A stretch of 64,000 nucleotides of DNA from Climacium dendroides (lineage: Eukaryota; Streptophyta; Bryopsida; Hypnales; Climaciaceae). Below are positions 22,364 through 35,141 of the stretch, in pieces. The notes beneath the pieces were generated by a model that did not search any database, had not been told where the DNA came from, and worked only from the letters and a program-made list of their open reading frames with translations. Numbering within the stretch: the first letter of the stretch is position 1; every line of letters starts with the position of its first letter. The DNA lies in assembly GCA_950106755.1 (NCBI GenBank), contig OX467082.1, positions 18,972,001 to 19,036,000 of the forward strand, read 5' to 3'. The position numbers and the translations under genes were made by a program.

Positions 22364-24231
22364 AAGAACGCAATTGGGGATGCATGGTCCAAAAGATCTC
22401 ATTGTAACTAATAAAACAAATAGAACAAACAAAACAAAACTTATTTAAGGTATAGATACATATTCTGCAAGGTATTCTAAAATATATCTAGTTAAGGCAT
22501 AAAATTTTGTACTTTTTGTTCTAACAAATAAAATCCCCATATGTATTATCAAATTAATGGTTAATAGAATACAATTTGTATAAATTAATATTGTATTCCA
22601 TTCCATTCAATAGATTGTTAAAACAGTTTTATTACAAGATTTCAAATAATATCAATTTCTTATATAAAATTATTTGTAAAAAATTATGTATGTGCAAATG
22701 CCTTTTAAAATGCACTTTTGTTTTGAAAAAATCTCATCCTTGTTTAAAAATTGTCCTTCTTAGATGCTGATCTTTAAATGCCTCGATCCTTTTTCAAATT
22801 TTGACACATTTTTGTTTATATTTTTGTACAAAATATTATTTATTGCAATTTATGAAATTGAACATTAATTAAGGAAGGTTGTCTTTTCAACATTTAAGTA
22901 TTACATTGGATGAATGAAAATTTGGGTAGACTAAACAATGCTTCCTAACCCTTTTTTTATCAATCAAAATATGGATATTAGAGTGCTTTAGGATTAATGT
23001 ACCTTGTCATGAATAGAGGATTTATTATTGTATCAGTATACAATTGTGGGTATTAGAATTTCATTTTGTTTCATTAGAAAAATTTGAACCCACAAAGAAG
23101 CCTTGAGTTTTTTTACTAATTTTTATACTAATTGAATGAATATGAAAGTGGCCACATCTTCATTAGGACCACCACTTGGCGTGTCTTCCATTCTTCATGA
23201 TGGAACCATTATGAGATTTATAAGATCATGGGGATGAATTGGGTAATGATGATAAATTTTTGAGTTTATTATGCAATTCATAGCCCAATTAGTGAGTTGA
23301 GAAGGCTCTTCCCACCCAAGCTTTTGCATTACAAAGTGGCCTTTTGGGAGGTTCAATTTTTTCCTAATGGATTATATTTCAACTATGAGTTTTGTAGAAT
23401 ACATGCCCTAGCTTTGGAGTCTAATTCAAAGAAATTATGCCTTGTCCCTTCTACTATATAGAGTCTTTATTCTCCATATACTATAGCTTGTCGCTGCTTT
23501 GCAATAAAATTTTAGAGTGAAAATCACTACTGATTGCAAATGCAATGTCCCTAAACTTCCAAAAGTAACTTGTTTAATTAGCCCTTCCAAAAGGTGAAGT
23601 TTTGTCATTCAACTTTTTAAATGGAAAAACATGTATGTCCCAAACTTGTGCAATTGAGTCAATATGTAGGAAAATGAGTTGAGATTAAATGAAAAAAATT
23701 AACCAAAAAACGTTTGTATTCATCTTTAAAAAATGATATAATAGAAGGTAGTATTGGATGAAAGAGAAATTAAACTACTAATAAACTTACAAAAATTTGA
23801 AAATCATTAATTTTAATGGTGAGAATGTTCTAGTGAGCAATATGCACCTTTTTTTGTTTTTATTTTAAATTGAGTTTAAATTGAGTTTAAAAAAAACTTC
23901 ATATTTTTTATCTACTTCATTGCCTATAAATTTCGATTCTTCTTAACTTTCATCTCATTCTTTTGAGTTGAATGGTATAATTGTCTTTGAGTAAGTATCA
24001 ATCTATACAATCAAATAAAATTAATCAATAATTTTTTGGAATATATTTTAATTGCCCACTTTGACATTGAAATAAGGAAAAAAATTATAACTTTGTAATA
24101 TTTATCATAATGATGTGAAACAAAGCTTCACATGTAAATTAGGCCAATGATATGCATCCATACTAAAAAAAATTATGATTTTAAGAAAATTATTATATCA
24201 ATAGAGGTTGCCAAAATTCTCAAAAAGCTCA
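22364..24231. other. AT-rich intergenic DNA, no gene seen
   Basis: Only short unrecognised ORFs. No RNA gene or array was seen. Confidence 0.4.
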
Positions 24232-24530
24232 AAGTATTTATATTATAGGTACCTATGTTATAAGCACCTTCCATGGTTATTGGATGTTTATATTATAGGT
24301 GTCTATATTATAGGTACCTATATTATAGACACATTTTATGGTTAAAGGATATTTATATAATGAGTGTCTATATTATAAATACCTATGTTATAAGCACCTT
24401 CAATGGTTACATGATATTTATATTATAAGTACGTATGTTATAGGCACCTTCAATAGTCGTGGTTCAAGGCTCATAGGCTCACATTTCTAGGTTCATATGC
24501 TAGCATCATTGATTGGGCTCCTTAGTCAAT
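24232..24530 (+). repeat. Dispersed repeat family B, copy 1 (TATTATAGGTACCTATGTTA array)
   Basis: Tandem variations on TATTATAGGTGTCTATATTA and TATAAGCACCTTCCATGGTT, followed by GGCTCATAGGCTCACATTTCT and a GCTAGCAT word. The same arrangement in the same orientation is found at 61424-61635. Confidence 0.8.
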
Positions 24531-25439
24531 TAGGGTTTAAAGTATTGCAGTGTTTGGCTTGTTCTTTTGTGGTATAGGTCTTGATCCCTTGACGAGTGCT
24601 AGAATTGATTCCTTTTAATGCAATGGATCTCTTCTATTTGTTCAAAGTCTAAATTGGAATATTATTGTCTCTATTTTAAGTGATTTGTGATGTATTTCTA
24701 ATTGTAGCATTTAAATTTAATTTATACACCAAGATTAAATTAAAAAAGATTTTAGAGGATAGTATGTTGGATACATTTAGGATGCCCTAATTTAGAGTGT
24801 CAAAATAAGAGCATCACTAGCTGAACGCTAAACAAGCCTGGCCTAATGATTTTTGGATGAAAAGTGAGCAATAAATGCTTGATGCCACCAAAATATTCAC
24901 TTTGGGCTTTGGCATGTCCAAAACACAATGGCAACAACTTCATCAAAACTACTTTTCCTTCCATAAATAGTTCATTGGATTAGCAATGATGGAGATTATT
25001 CGTGAGATTATTTTTGCTTTAGGCCATTAGGAGCCTTTGTAGTTGTTTGAAAGACAATATAGTAAGTTGCACTAATAGGACAAACAATAATTCATTATAA
25101 CAAAATAATGTCTTTGTATTTCCTTGAGACGATGTTTCTCTATATTCTTGGAGTTGTTCTAAAGTTCCAATGATTGAGTCTTTTTTAAAAGTTTTTTTCT
25201 TATATTTTTAGAAATATAGTATTGTTTATCTCAATTTCATCAAATTCATCATGTAAAAGGGTGATTTTCAATAAGTCAAGCATCGGTTTGAACAAATGAG
25301 AAGTTATGTGGTAAAAAAAACCCTTAGAACCTCTTTGTTCATTGTTTAGATTTTGGACGTTGGAGTGCAAAAGGTTAACTTGTCTTCAACCACTAGTTTT
25401 TTGCTATTATTGGTTAAAATCTTTACTATTAGTGGTTAA
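24531..25439. other. Intergenic DNA, no gene seen
   Basis: No supported ORF, RNA gene or array. Confidence 0.4.
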
Positions 25440-25885
25440 AACTAACCAAGGTGAACTGACCCCTTACTCATCCCCAATTTACCCTTGAAAAAATGCATGA
25501 ATTTTTTTGCCATGCATGATACAATTTACAAATTTTAAATTCCTATTTGCAATTAGAGACCTCAAATTAGTGTTAGGGTGAATTGACTTCCTCACTTATC
25601 CATCCAAAGTCATTATAGGGATGCATGTAAAAAAACCGCCCCCCCTATTTTGTACTTGAGAAATTTATCAACTACACCTCATCCAACTAATCTGGGCCCT
25701 TTGATTGCAAATATGAATTCAAAATTTGCAAATTTTGTCATGCATGGCAAATAAAAAATTTCAGCCTTTTCCCTTAGGGATGAATAAGGGATGAGTTTCA
25801 CCTTGACCCAAACTCGAAAGGAGAAGTTTGAAAGATAAATTAATCAAGCACAAAATAGGTGATTTTTGTTTTTACATGCACCCCT
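25440..25885. repeat. Nested foldback region upstream of PEPC
   Basis: 25447-25600 is loosely the reverse complement of about 25660-25830; for example TTTGCCATGCATGA at about 25508 pairs with TCATGCATGGCAAA at about 25738. An outer pair, ATGCATGTAAAAA...CCTATTTTGTACTTGA at about 25620-25660, faces TCAAGCACAAAATAGG...TTTTTACATGCAC at 25845-25880. Part of it (CCTATTTTGT...CTTTGATTGCAAATATGAA) recurs directly inside the MITE at 26621. Confidence 0.6.
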
Positions 25886-26610
25886 GGAATAACTCCGGGA
25901 GCGGAGGACGGGCGAAGGGGTCGATTCCCCCCCCGGCCCGTTAAAACCCTGGAATCCCGAAGCTCAAATCAGCAACCTGGCTACATTCTCCTCAAGATCT
26001 ACCTCAGCATAAGGAATCTCCCGTGCGTCGGCGCATGCGCCCGCTACGCGTTCCGTGCGTGGCCGAGGAATATCTTTTGCACGCGAAACAATCGCCAGAC
26101 TCACGAATCAGAAGTTCAATTGCACGATTCCCGGAACAAATTCTGAAGTTCTCGGACCCACTCGCACCAGCCCCCGCATCTCATGGATGGTTTGCGATCG
26201 ATGACTCACAGCTCCTCGCTGCGTGGTGCTTCCCCACCTTCGCGTGTTTCCGTTTTCATCAAGCAGTGATGGAGAGTCTGGGAGAGCTCGATCAAGGTCG
26301 TCGATGAAGAGTCCCCACAAGTCGATGATCTCGTAATTCGTGATCGCCTTCCCCCGAAATTTAGAATTCTTTTTACTTTTTTGTTTACTTTCAAAGGTAT
26401 AATAAATCCACAGTGCATGTGAGGAGGTTACAATTCGAGAAGCGAGCCCGTGTTTTCGTTTACAGAGACTGATGAAGTTTGTAAATTTCAGTTACAGAGA
26501 CTGAAGTTCTGTGACGGATGTGGTGTGATGTTGCAACGGCAAAGCAAAAGGTAGGGTTTTGTGATTTTCCAATTGCCAGGGAATAGGACAACGGGCACTA
26601 GATTCCTGTG
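25886..26610. other. GC-rich, CpG-rich island upstream of PEPC
   Basis: Composition shifts sharply from AT-rich to GC-rich at about 25880. Short overlapping ORFs occur in several frames; none is recognised and none has protein-like features. It may be promoter or 5' leader DNA of PEPC, or a separate noncoding unit. No splice structure could be assigned. Confidence 0.35.
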
Positions 26611-26620
26611 CTTGCCACAC

Positions 26621-26842
26621 CGGTCGCGCTTATAGTTGTATGACGAGCTAAAAAAAAGCCCCTATTTTGTGCCATGTTAATTCTATTTCTCTACACCTTT
26701 CCTAGCTAATTAGGGACCTTTGATTGCAAATATGAACTCACAATTTGAAAAAAAAATTTGCGCAGCAAATAAAAGATTCCTGCGTTTCCCCAGGGGCAAA
26801 ACCGCCTCCGCAAGAAGCTCGTCATACAACTATAAGCGCGAC
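26621..26842. mobile_element. Mutator-like MITE, 222 bp, upstream of PEPC
   Basis: A perfect 28-bp inverted repeat, GGTCGCGCTTATAGTTGTAT plus GACGAGCT at 26622-26649, pairs with 26816-26843. The direct repeat CTTGCCACAC lies on both sides (26611-26620 and 26843-26852). A 9-10-bp target duplication with TIRs is the Mutator (MULE) pattern. The interior resembles 25630-25770. It lies about 485 bp before the PEPC start codon, so it may sit in the promoter or 5' leader. Confidence 0.85.
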
Positions 26843-27326
26843 CTTGCCACACATAATCTACAGTAGACGGAGAGGAGAGGGAGCGGGTGGTCCCCACCCC
26901 ACCCCCTTTTTCTAATAATAATGCTCCGGGATCGCTGATCCCGTGCCGGAGAGATTCTCTATAAGTTGCCTTCATAGTATTCTCTAATAACGCTTTCTGC
27001 TGCCGAGAGCCGGGTAACCAAGCTGGTGCGGCGTCCAGTCTCGGTGCCTGGCTCATGAAGCTGCCAATTAGTCGCGCCTGATTGGACTTGCAATTTGCAA
27101 GCCTCGGGGGTAGGAATTTGGGGATGCAATATAAAGCTGTACTGTGTATGTCTTTCCTGATTTGGTACCCAAATACTTGGGTAGCGAAAGCTGGAGGTAG
27201 CGTTGTGGTGTAGAGCTGTGCGATTTGTTGTGCATGAGCGGGTAGGAGTTTTGGAGTAAAGTGGAAGTGTGGCTTTTGTTGTGGAATTCAGAAGAAGCAG
27301 AGAGATCGAGGCTGTGAGGTGTAAAG

Positions 27327-30300
27327 ATGGCGGCGTTTTTGCAAAAGAATCGGTCTATCGATGCGCAGATGCGCCTGCTGGTGCCGAAGAAAGTCTCCGA
27401 TGATGACAAGCTGGTGGATTACGGCGCCTTCTTGCTGGACCGTTTCCTCAACGTGCTGGAGAGTTTGCATGGCAAGGAGCTCAAAGAAACGGTACATGAG
27501 CTCGAACTTCGCTGCTCATTGTTGCTTTTGGACTGCCTGCGGTCGTGATTCCAGAAATTCTATTTGTGGTTGATTCTATGTCGACGTTGTTTTTCAAACC
27601 TTAAGAAAATTGGCGAACTTATGCCCTTAGGTATTACAGAAAGCAGTTTGACTTTGCGAGCGAAGCATAGTTGATTTTTCAAACGATCATGGCATCTAGA
27701 AATACTTCGTGTTTGTTTCTCATTATGCACACGCCAGGGAGGAGGGTGCTGTGAAATCTTCGCTGCTAATGAATGCTTTTGAGTCTTGCGAGAGCTTGGT
27801 TCTAGCCAGAAATATCGTGGAAGACGGTGTGGGTTACCCGAATCTGGTGGGGGTCGTTTATGTCGACGGAGTCTTCTCAAACTTGAGAATCCATGCTTGC
27901 CCTTGGATATTATATAAATTAGTTTGTTTTTGCAAAAGAAAGCGTAGAAACGTGGCAGTTGTAAATATATTTTTCAGTCCATGGCATCTGAATATACTTG
28001 GGTGTTCTCGTTCTGCTCTCCCAGGTAGAAAAATGCTATGAGATTTCGTCAGGGTTTTGCAAAACGGACGGGCAAGCCGCGCAGGAGAAATTGCAGGAGC
28101 TGTCGGAGTTGCTCAACGACCTCGATGCGGGCGAAACGATCGTGGTGTGCAGCTCCTTCTCGCACATGTTGAACCTGGGGAACTTGGCCGAAGAGGTGCA
28201 GATTGCCAGCCGTCGTCCGGCCAACAAGAAGGGTAACATTGGCGATGAGAACAGTGCATTGACGGAGTCAGACATGGAGCAGACGTTCAAGCGGTTGGTG
28301 AAGCAGCTCGGCAAAACTCCGGAAGAAATCTTCGAGGCCCTCAAGGACCAAACGGTCGACCTGGTCTTCACGGCACATCCTACTCAGTCGGTTCGCCGCT
28401 CCCTTCTTCAGAAGCACTCGCGGTGAGAAACAGAGTATGCTCGGTGACTTGCTTTTCTGCGAATTTGCAACTGAATACTGGTGTGTTCTGAGCTGAATCG
28501 CTTCTCGATGAGTTTTCAGTATATCACTTTCTATGAATTGCAAGAGAGTAACTTCGGTGAATTTCTCCTCAGTGAATTGCAATAGATTTTTTTCGGCGAA
28601 TAGCAAGAGATTATGCTCGGTGAATTGCTTGCTTGGCGTGGTGCTCAGAGTAACCCAGTGTATGCTCTATGGAGATAATATATCAGACGTGTGTATTTTC
28701 TTTTTTTGGGGGGGGGGGGATCCTGAGCAGCACCTGCCCCAACTGCATCTCTTCGGTGCAAGAGCCTATTCTCGGTGAATTACAACAGACTATGTTCGGT
28801 GAATTGTTCCTGGGTGAATTGTAAGCCAATGTGGTTTGATTTGGTGTCGGTTGGTGTGGTGGCCATGGCAGGATTCGGGATTGCTTGGCCCAGATGTACA
28901 AAGATAACACAACTCCCGAGGAGAAGGAGGAGCTGGGCGATGCTTTGCAGCGTGAAATTCAAGCTGCGTTTCGCACGGACGAGATCCGGCGCTCGCAGCC
29001 CACGCCGCAAGACGAGATGCGAGCCGGCATGAGCTACTTCCACGAAACCATTTGGAATGGCCTGCCCAAGTTCCTCCGCCGGGTGGACACGGCGTTGAAC
29101 TCCATAGGCGTGAAGGAGCGGCTGCCTCACAACGTGCCGCTCATCCAATTCTCCTCGTGGATGGGCGGTGACCGCGACGGCAACCCGCGCGTGACGCCCG
29201 ACGTGACGCGCGACGTATGTCTACTGGCGCGACTCATGGCCGCCAATCTCTACTACTCCCAGATCGAAGACCTCATGTTCGAGGTGAGCTGACAGGACGC
29301 CTCCATCCATCACTCAAATTTCTTTTTTCCCCATTTCTGAATTCTCTAAATCCCTCGTTATTTGGTTTCCGACTGTTACTGGTGATTTGGTGAATGTGTT
29401 TGTCACATGTGGCAACTGGGAGTGGACATTGCAACCTTCAACCTTCAACCTTCAACTTGTTTTCCACCCTCCCTTGGATGATGGCAGTGTTGAATTCAAC
29501 TTCCATTTCTGCGTCATCTCTTATGTTCATCATCTCCTAGGGTCTCATATCTGTGAAAATGAAGGATTTTAGCGAAATTAGCATAGTTTAAGTGAAACCT
29601 CATACCTCTCGCCGTCCTGATTTTTTGAGGTTTGGGCACTTGAAGTTCTACTTTTCAATGCTCCCGACACTGGACTATCACAATCCTGACGCTATGAAAC
29701 TGTCTATTTTAACGAACGGTGATTAGGGGAACCACACTTTTAGAGCCCAAGGTAGTTTGAATAATTTTCTTAAAGCCTTTTAGGTGGAATTAAAAGATCA
29801 ATTCTAACTATTTTCAAGCAAATCGGGTCAGTACAAAGTCATGTATGATGTAGTCCTTGGTAGCTTAATTTAAGGAGAAATTTATGTGTACAAAAGGTCC
29901 TGTAGTAATTGCGCGGGAAAGAATAGTTCCCTTTTGTTCATCACAGTCTAATAAGATAAGGAAGTTACCACCTGCGGTCCTCAAATTTGAAAGTTGTGAC
30001 TGAGATCAGTAGCAAGCTCTGCTACATTCTTATTTGAACAATTTTAATGCCCAGATGTTCCGGAAGATCTAAACCCCCTATCCTAGATATAATGATTCAC
30101 ACGATTACATTAATCTTTATTGGTTTTGGTGCAGTTGTCCATGTGGCGATGCAGTAATGAGCTGAAGCAGAGAGTGGCGACCCTGGAAACCCACTCCATG
30201 AAAGAGGCCAAACATTACATTGAGTTTTGGAAACACATTCCACAGAATGAGCCCTTCCGTGTCTTGCTGGGCGACATGCGTGATAAGCTCTACAACACGC

Positions 30301-33300
30301 GCGAACGCATGCGGCAGTTGCTCGCCAACGGCAAAAGCGACGTCAACATCGAAGACACTTTCACCGACGCATCTCAGGTATCCATCGTCAAATCCCATCC
30401 GAGTCCTTGTAAGTCAGGACTAGTTTTCTAAGCTCCGAAGTCTTTGTTTTTAACGCTTACAGTAATAATTGAAAGCAATAATTTTCAGAGATTATCAGCA
30501 ATTTCCCAGATGATTTTGCACTAGGAGCTGGGGAACCAGGTACAGAGGCAAACAGGGAAAATTAGTGGCACACATTTTGCGTGTTGGCAAATTGTAAACC
30601 GGGAATGGCTATCCAGGAACCAGAGATAATGTCCCTGTGATCCGAATACTTGAAAGTCCTTGTTTTCAAAGCTTAAAGCAATGCTTTAACATTGTAATTT
30701 TCAGAGTTTTGAGCACTTGAATGTCACATTTGTACCGCTCAGAAATCTCTCATTGTAGCGAGAGCATGACCACGATGGCACGAATTCCTCGAGGTGTTGA
30801 AATGGGGTAGATTGTGATAGTTTGTGAGTTGTGAAGAGAGAGATTCATATGTGGTTGTTCTCGACAGATTCTGGAGCCGCTGGAGCTCTGTCACCGCTCG
30901 TTGTGCGAGACGGGCGACAAGCCGATCGCGGACGGCAGCCTCTTAGACTTCATGCGTCAGGTGTCTTGCTTCGGTCTGAGTCTGGTGAAGCTGGACATCC
31001 GTCAGGAATCGGAGCGTCACACGGACGCCCTCGACGTCATCACGACCTACCTGGGCATCGGCTCTTACAAGGACTGGAGCGAGGAGCAGCGCCAGGACTG
31101 GTTGCTGAATGAGCTTCAGGGGCGTCGCCCTTTGTTCGGCCCCGACTTGCCCACCACGGGCGAAGTGAAGGACGTGCTCGACACGTTCCGCGTGATCGCG
31201 GAGCTTCCGTCCGACTGCTTCGGCGCCTACGTGATCTCCATGGCTACGTCGCCCTCGGACGTGCTCGCCGTGGAGCTCCTGCAGAGAGAGTGTCAGGTAC
31301 CCACGCCGCTGCGCGTGGTGCCGCTGTTCGAGAAGCTGGCGGATCTGGAGTCCGCGCCCGCCGCGCTCTCGCGACTGTTCTCCATCGACTGGTACCTGAA
31401 GCGGATCAATGGGAAGCAGGAGGTCATGATCGGGTACTCGGACTCGGGCAAAGACGCCGGGCGTCTTTCGGCAGCGTGGCAGATGTTCAAGGTATGGCCA
31501 TGCACTACGCTTCTCTGCTACTACGTTTTTGCTAACCAATTTTACATTTTATATCTTCTTTTTTCAACATCCTATATTCTCCATTTGTAACCTCTTCGAT
31601 GCAATCAACAAACGTTGGAACATTGTTCAAATTGACGCTGAGCTTGAAAGAGATCTCGATCATTCTCGAACGCCGTTTCTTAGTAACTATGAGTCACGCT
31701 GGTCACTGCACCAAAGTTCTTCTTCTTCTAGATATGCTTTCATTCTTCAGTATAATGTTGACCACAGATTAAAACACAGGAGAAATTTAGAATGAAAATT
31801 GGACAAATGTCCCTTTAGTGTACAAATTCCTTTCCTAGTGTGTCTTTGTGTATTCAATTCTATCATCGGTGGACGTACAGTGACTATGGAATTCTTCAAA
31901 CATTCCAACGAGAGATGGACATCTTCGATTTCTCCTTGCGAAAGCTAACCCAAGTGCAACCATTCTGAATTCACAGGCGCAGGAGGATCTTGTGAAAGTG
32001 GCCAAGCAATACGGAGTCCGTCTCACCATGTTCCACGGCCGCGGCGGCACCGTCGGTCGCGGCGGCGGCCCCACTCACCTCGCCATCCTCTCGCAACCCC
32101 CCGACACCATCAACGGCTCCCTCCGCGTCACCATCCAAGGCGAGGTCATCGAGCAATCCTTCGGCGAGGAGCATCTCTGTTTCCGCACCCTCCAGCGCTT
32201 CACCGCCGCCACTCTCGAGCACGGCATGCACCCCCCTATGGCTCCCAAGCCCGAGTGGCGCGACCTCATGGACACCATGGCTGTGGCCGCGACAGAAGAG
32301 TATCGATCCCTCGTGTTTAAAAATCCTAGATTTGTGGAGTATTTCCGGACTGCCACTCCAGAGCTCGAGTACGGGCGCATGAACATCGGGTCGAGACCTT
32401 CCAAGAGGAAACCGAGTGGGGGGATTGAGTCATTGAGAGCGATTCCGTGGATCTTTGCGTGGACGCAGACGAGGTTTCATTTGCCGGTGTGGCTCGGACT
32501 GGGAGCGGCGTTGCAGGAGGCGTTGGATGCGAAGCCGGAGAATATGAATACACTGGCGAGGATGTATGATCAGTGGCCGTTCTTCAGGGTGACTATCGAT
32601 TTGGTGGAGATGGTGTTTGCGAAAGGGGATCCGAGGATTGCGGAGTTGTATGATAGGTTGCTGGTGACAGAGGAGTTGCGACCGTTTGGGGAGGAGCTGC
32701 GGCGAAAGTATAATGAGACTAAACTGCATCTCCTCAAGGTAAGCAATTCAGTTTGAAAGCCCTACTTAAATTCGTTGAATTTCTTGGCTGGTTTGTACTG
32801 TAATAGACCCGGACCTCGGAGGAAAGCTAGGATTCTGTGGGGTTCTCTTCTTCATGGCCCGATGCTTTGAAGACCGCAATACTTTAGGGTGCTTTGTGAA
32901 GACCCTCACAATTCACAAACCCTACATTTCTATGGAGCGGAGCAACTGGGGGTTGTGATGACGTCGGAATGGCTGCTAGGGTGTGTAGACTATCTCACTT
33001 AGATTCCAACAATTTTTACAGTCCTATATTTCTATCAGTCCTATTTTTTTGATGTACTTCTGATACGGTTCTGGTAGGACTTCCTGCCTTCCATATCGTA
33101 GAGCACAACTTCGTGTCTGCTGGAGCGCGGTCCTCTACATACCTTCTCTTGGACCTGTCCGACAGTCTCTTTCCGATAGTCCCTGTAGTTCCCACTTACT
33201 GCTGAATCCATTATTAATGGTTGAATGTGATCTGCTGTTGCAGATTGCAAGGCACACGGACATCCTGCAAGGAAACCCGACCTTGAAGCAGCGTATACGT

Positions 33301-33525
33301 CTGCGAGACCCGTACATCACAGCTCTCAACGTGCAACAAGTCTTCACTCTGAAGAAGATGCGTGAGCAGGGCACTCAACCTCTGTCGGGATCTCCCACCA
33401 AGCCCACCAAGCGTGCTGCGGAGCTCGTCACCCTCAACCCCGCGACGGAGTTTGCGCCGGGCTTGGAGGACACCATGATTCTCACCATGAAGGGCATTGC
33501 GGCCGGCATCCAGAACACGGGATAG
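27327..33525 (+). CDS. PPC: Phosphoenolpyruvate carboxylase, plant type
   Basis: Seven coding exons: 27327-27491, 28025-28422, 28872-29283, 30135-30377, 30868-31491, 31977-32738 and 33244-33525. All introns are GT-AG and phases agree. The product is 961 residues, close to the usual 965 or so. It adds bicarbonate to phosphoenolpyruvate in the cytosol to give oxaloacetate. Visible marks: N-terminal SIDAQMR with the regulatory Ser10 of plant enzymes; catalytic [10 protein letters not shown] (His173); [12 protein letters not shown] at about 595-606; the glycine loop [13 protein letters not shown] at about 633-645; and the C-terminal QNTG expected of plant-type enzymes. IFAWTQTRF has Ala where C4 isoforms have Ser, so it is of C3 or housekeeping type. 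The residue acidic in many plants before the Ser10 site is Gln here. An upstream MITE may affect expression. Confidence 0.97.
28440..28830 (+). repeat. Degenerate minisatellite in PEPC intron 2
   Basis: At least eight imperfect copies of a 22-27-bp unit with core CTCGGTGAATTGCAAGAGA, for example near 28437, 28555, 28572, 28615, 28770 and 28795. It fills most of intron 2 (28423-28871). A ten-base run of G is at about 28709-28718. Confidence 0.75.
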
Positions 33526-34119
33526 CTAGAGCGCTCGATCTCTCCATTCGCATTTTTGGAAGGGGTAGGAGAGTCGACCGGGGAAATGAAACCAGGCAAT
33601 GTTTCCCTCTTGGAAACGGAGTTATGGGAGGTCTGTAGTGCAATAATCAAGGAGGTTCGTGTATAATTTAGGTGGGGATTTCCCAACTTGTTCGTTGTAT
33701 TGATGTCGCAGTTTCAAGAGGATAATGGACACTTTTGATGTGTTAAGGAATAATACCGTCCTGTTTCCGATTTATTATTTGGCAGCTGAATTCCATAATT
33801 TAACTGTTCACTCGAAGTAAGCGTCGTCCCTTTTTTATACGGAGTAATTATTAGATACTGTCTGTGCAAATCGCTGTTGAGATTGATCGCGGTTGGATTC
33901 AGGAGCTTGGTATTTCCTTTATCAGGAAGATTGGACCCAGTGGCATCCAAGAGTGTAACTGAAGAAGAGTTGTACGTATCTAGGGAAGCGGATACTTGTG
34001 AAAAGGGGTGAAAACTGGCAGGTGGTACATTGGCCTGTGAAAGATGGTAGAGGGAGTTGCACCTTCACTGCACGCCCATTCTTCAGAGAATGTGGACGTT
34101 GCGGCTCCCCATTAGCAGA
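33526..34119 (+). other. 3' flank of PEPC
   Basis: Probably contains the 3' UTR and polyadenylation site, which cannot be placed by eye. No other gene was seen. Confidence 0.4.
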
Positions 34120-34315
34120 ATATTCTTCTTCTACAAAATCTCTTTATGTCCATTTTTCTCCTCTAGAGGTGAACAATGGGTGTGAAGAAGGTTTCCTTAT
34201 AGAAATATGTTCTCTTTTTGGCAAAATATTCTTCTATTATGAAATTTTTTTCATGTCCACTTTTCTCCTTTAAAAGTGAACAAGGGTGTGGAGAAGATTC
34301 CTTTATACAAACATA
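34120..34315 (+). repeat. About 98-bp direct tandem duplication
   Basis: Two diverged copies of a unit running AATATTCTTCT, ATGTCCA.TTTTCTCCT, GTGAACAA.GGTGTG, AAGA...TTCCTTATA, ATATTCTCTT. They start at about 34122 and 34219. Confidence 0.75.
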
Positions 34316-34600
34316 TTCTCTTGGTCCCTTACTCTCCTAAGTTTCACCCCTTTACTATTGTCACATCCCTATTTTTTGTGCTCATCCTCCACACACCTCA
34401 AAATGGGTCTCACACCTTCACTTAGAGTTGCTCCCCATTGGCTCCTATTTTCTCTCACCAACTTCTCATTTTTCATAGAAGTTTGCTTCATTCTTCATAG
34501 AAATTTGCTTGGTGAAGGTGTGATTATTCCTAAGAATTTGTCTATGTTATGTCTATTTTTAAATTTGGAGTTTTTAATGTCTTGGTTAGAAGTTGGCACA

Positions 34601-35141
34601 CGGGTGTGCACTACAAAGGAAGTTCATTAGTGAGAAACAACCAAACTCTAACTACCCATTTCTACTTTTCCTAATTACTTTCTAATAAACTATAATTTCA
34701 ACTTGATATATTGTTTGGAAAGAATTGAAAAACGAATTAAAATGGCATGTTTTTCAACTAAAATATTTATAGAGATCACATGAAGATGACTATTGTATCA
34801 ATATTCAGCCCAAATAAACTTTCAGACTTTTAGTAGAAAGCTATTTTATAGAATTTTTTTTCATTTTTCAATTTTTGTTTCTTATATAATATAGGGGCGT
34901 GAAAGTTATTTTTAGCTTTATAATGTATCTTTTTTCTTCTAAAATTTGTAACTAATTATTATTAACATAAAAAAATATCAATAATTCAAAACATAAACTT
35001 TCAAAGTAGAAAAATCTATAAATATTGAAATCTATTCATACTTTTTTTTAGAAAAAAAATAAAATTTTAGGATATAATATAGGGGGTCTAAAATTTGGTC
35101 GCTCCTCACCTATGAACTTCCTTTGTAGTGCACTCCCCGGG
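34601..35141. mobile_element. Mutator-like MITE family M1, copy 1
   Basis: The left end GTGCACTACAAAGGAAGTTC faces its complement GAACTTCCTTTGTAGTGCAC at 35115-35134. The flanks AGTTGGCAC (left) and ACTTGGCAT (right) agree at 7 of 9 positions, a decayed 9-bp target duplication. The whole element is the reverse complement of the copy at 55269-55680; for example TCTAACTA...CTACTTTTCCTAATTACTTT on the left here matches the right arm there. It has no coding capacity. Confidence 0.8.

Noticed and set aside
25900..25965. tRNA-like T-arm (GGGGTCGATTCCCC)
   Set aside because: The loop does not have the TTCRANY order, and no acceptor, D or anticodon arm could be built around it.
25859..26418. Overlapping short ORFs in the GC-rich island
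   Set aside because: Several frames are open because of composition; no family, no splice structure, and no frame stands out.
30943..31539. 198-codon minus-strand ORF opposite PEPC exon 5
   Set aside because: An antisense shadow of a GC-rich coding exon with clear PEPC sequence on the plus strand.
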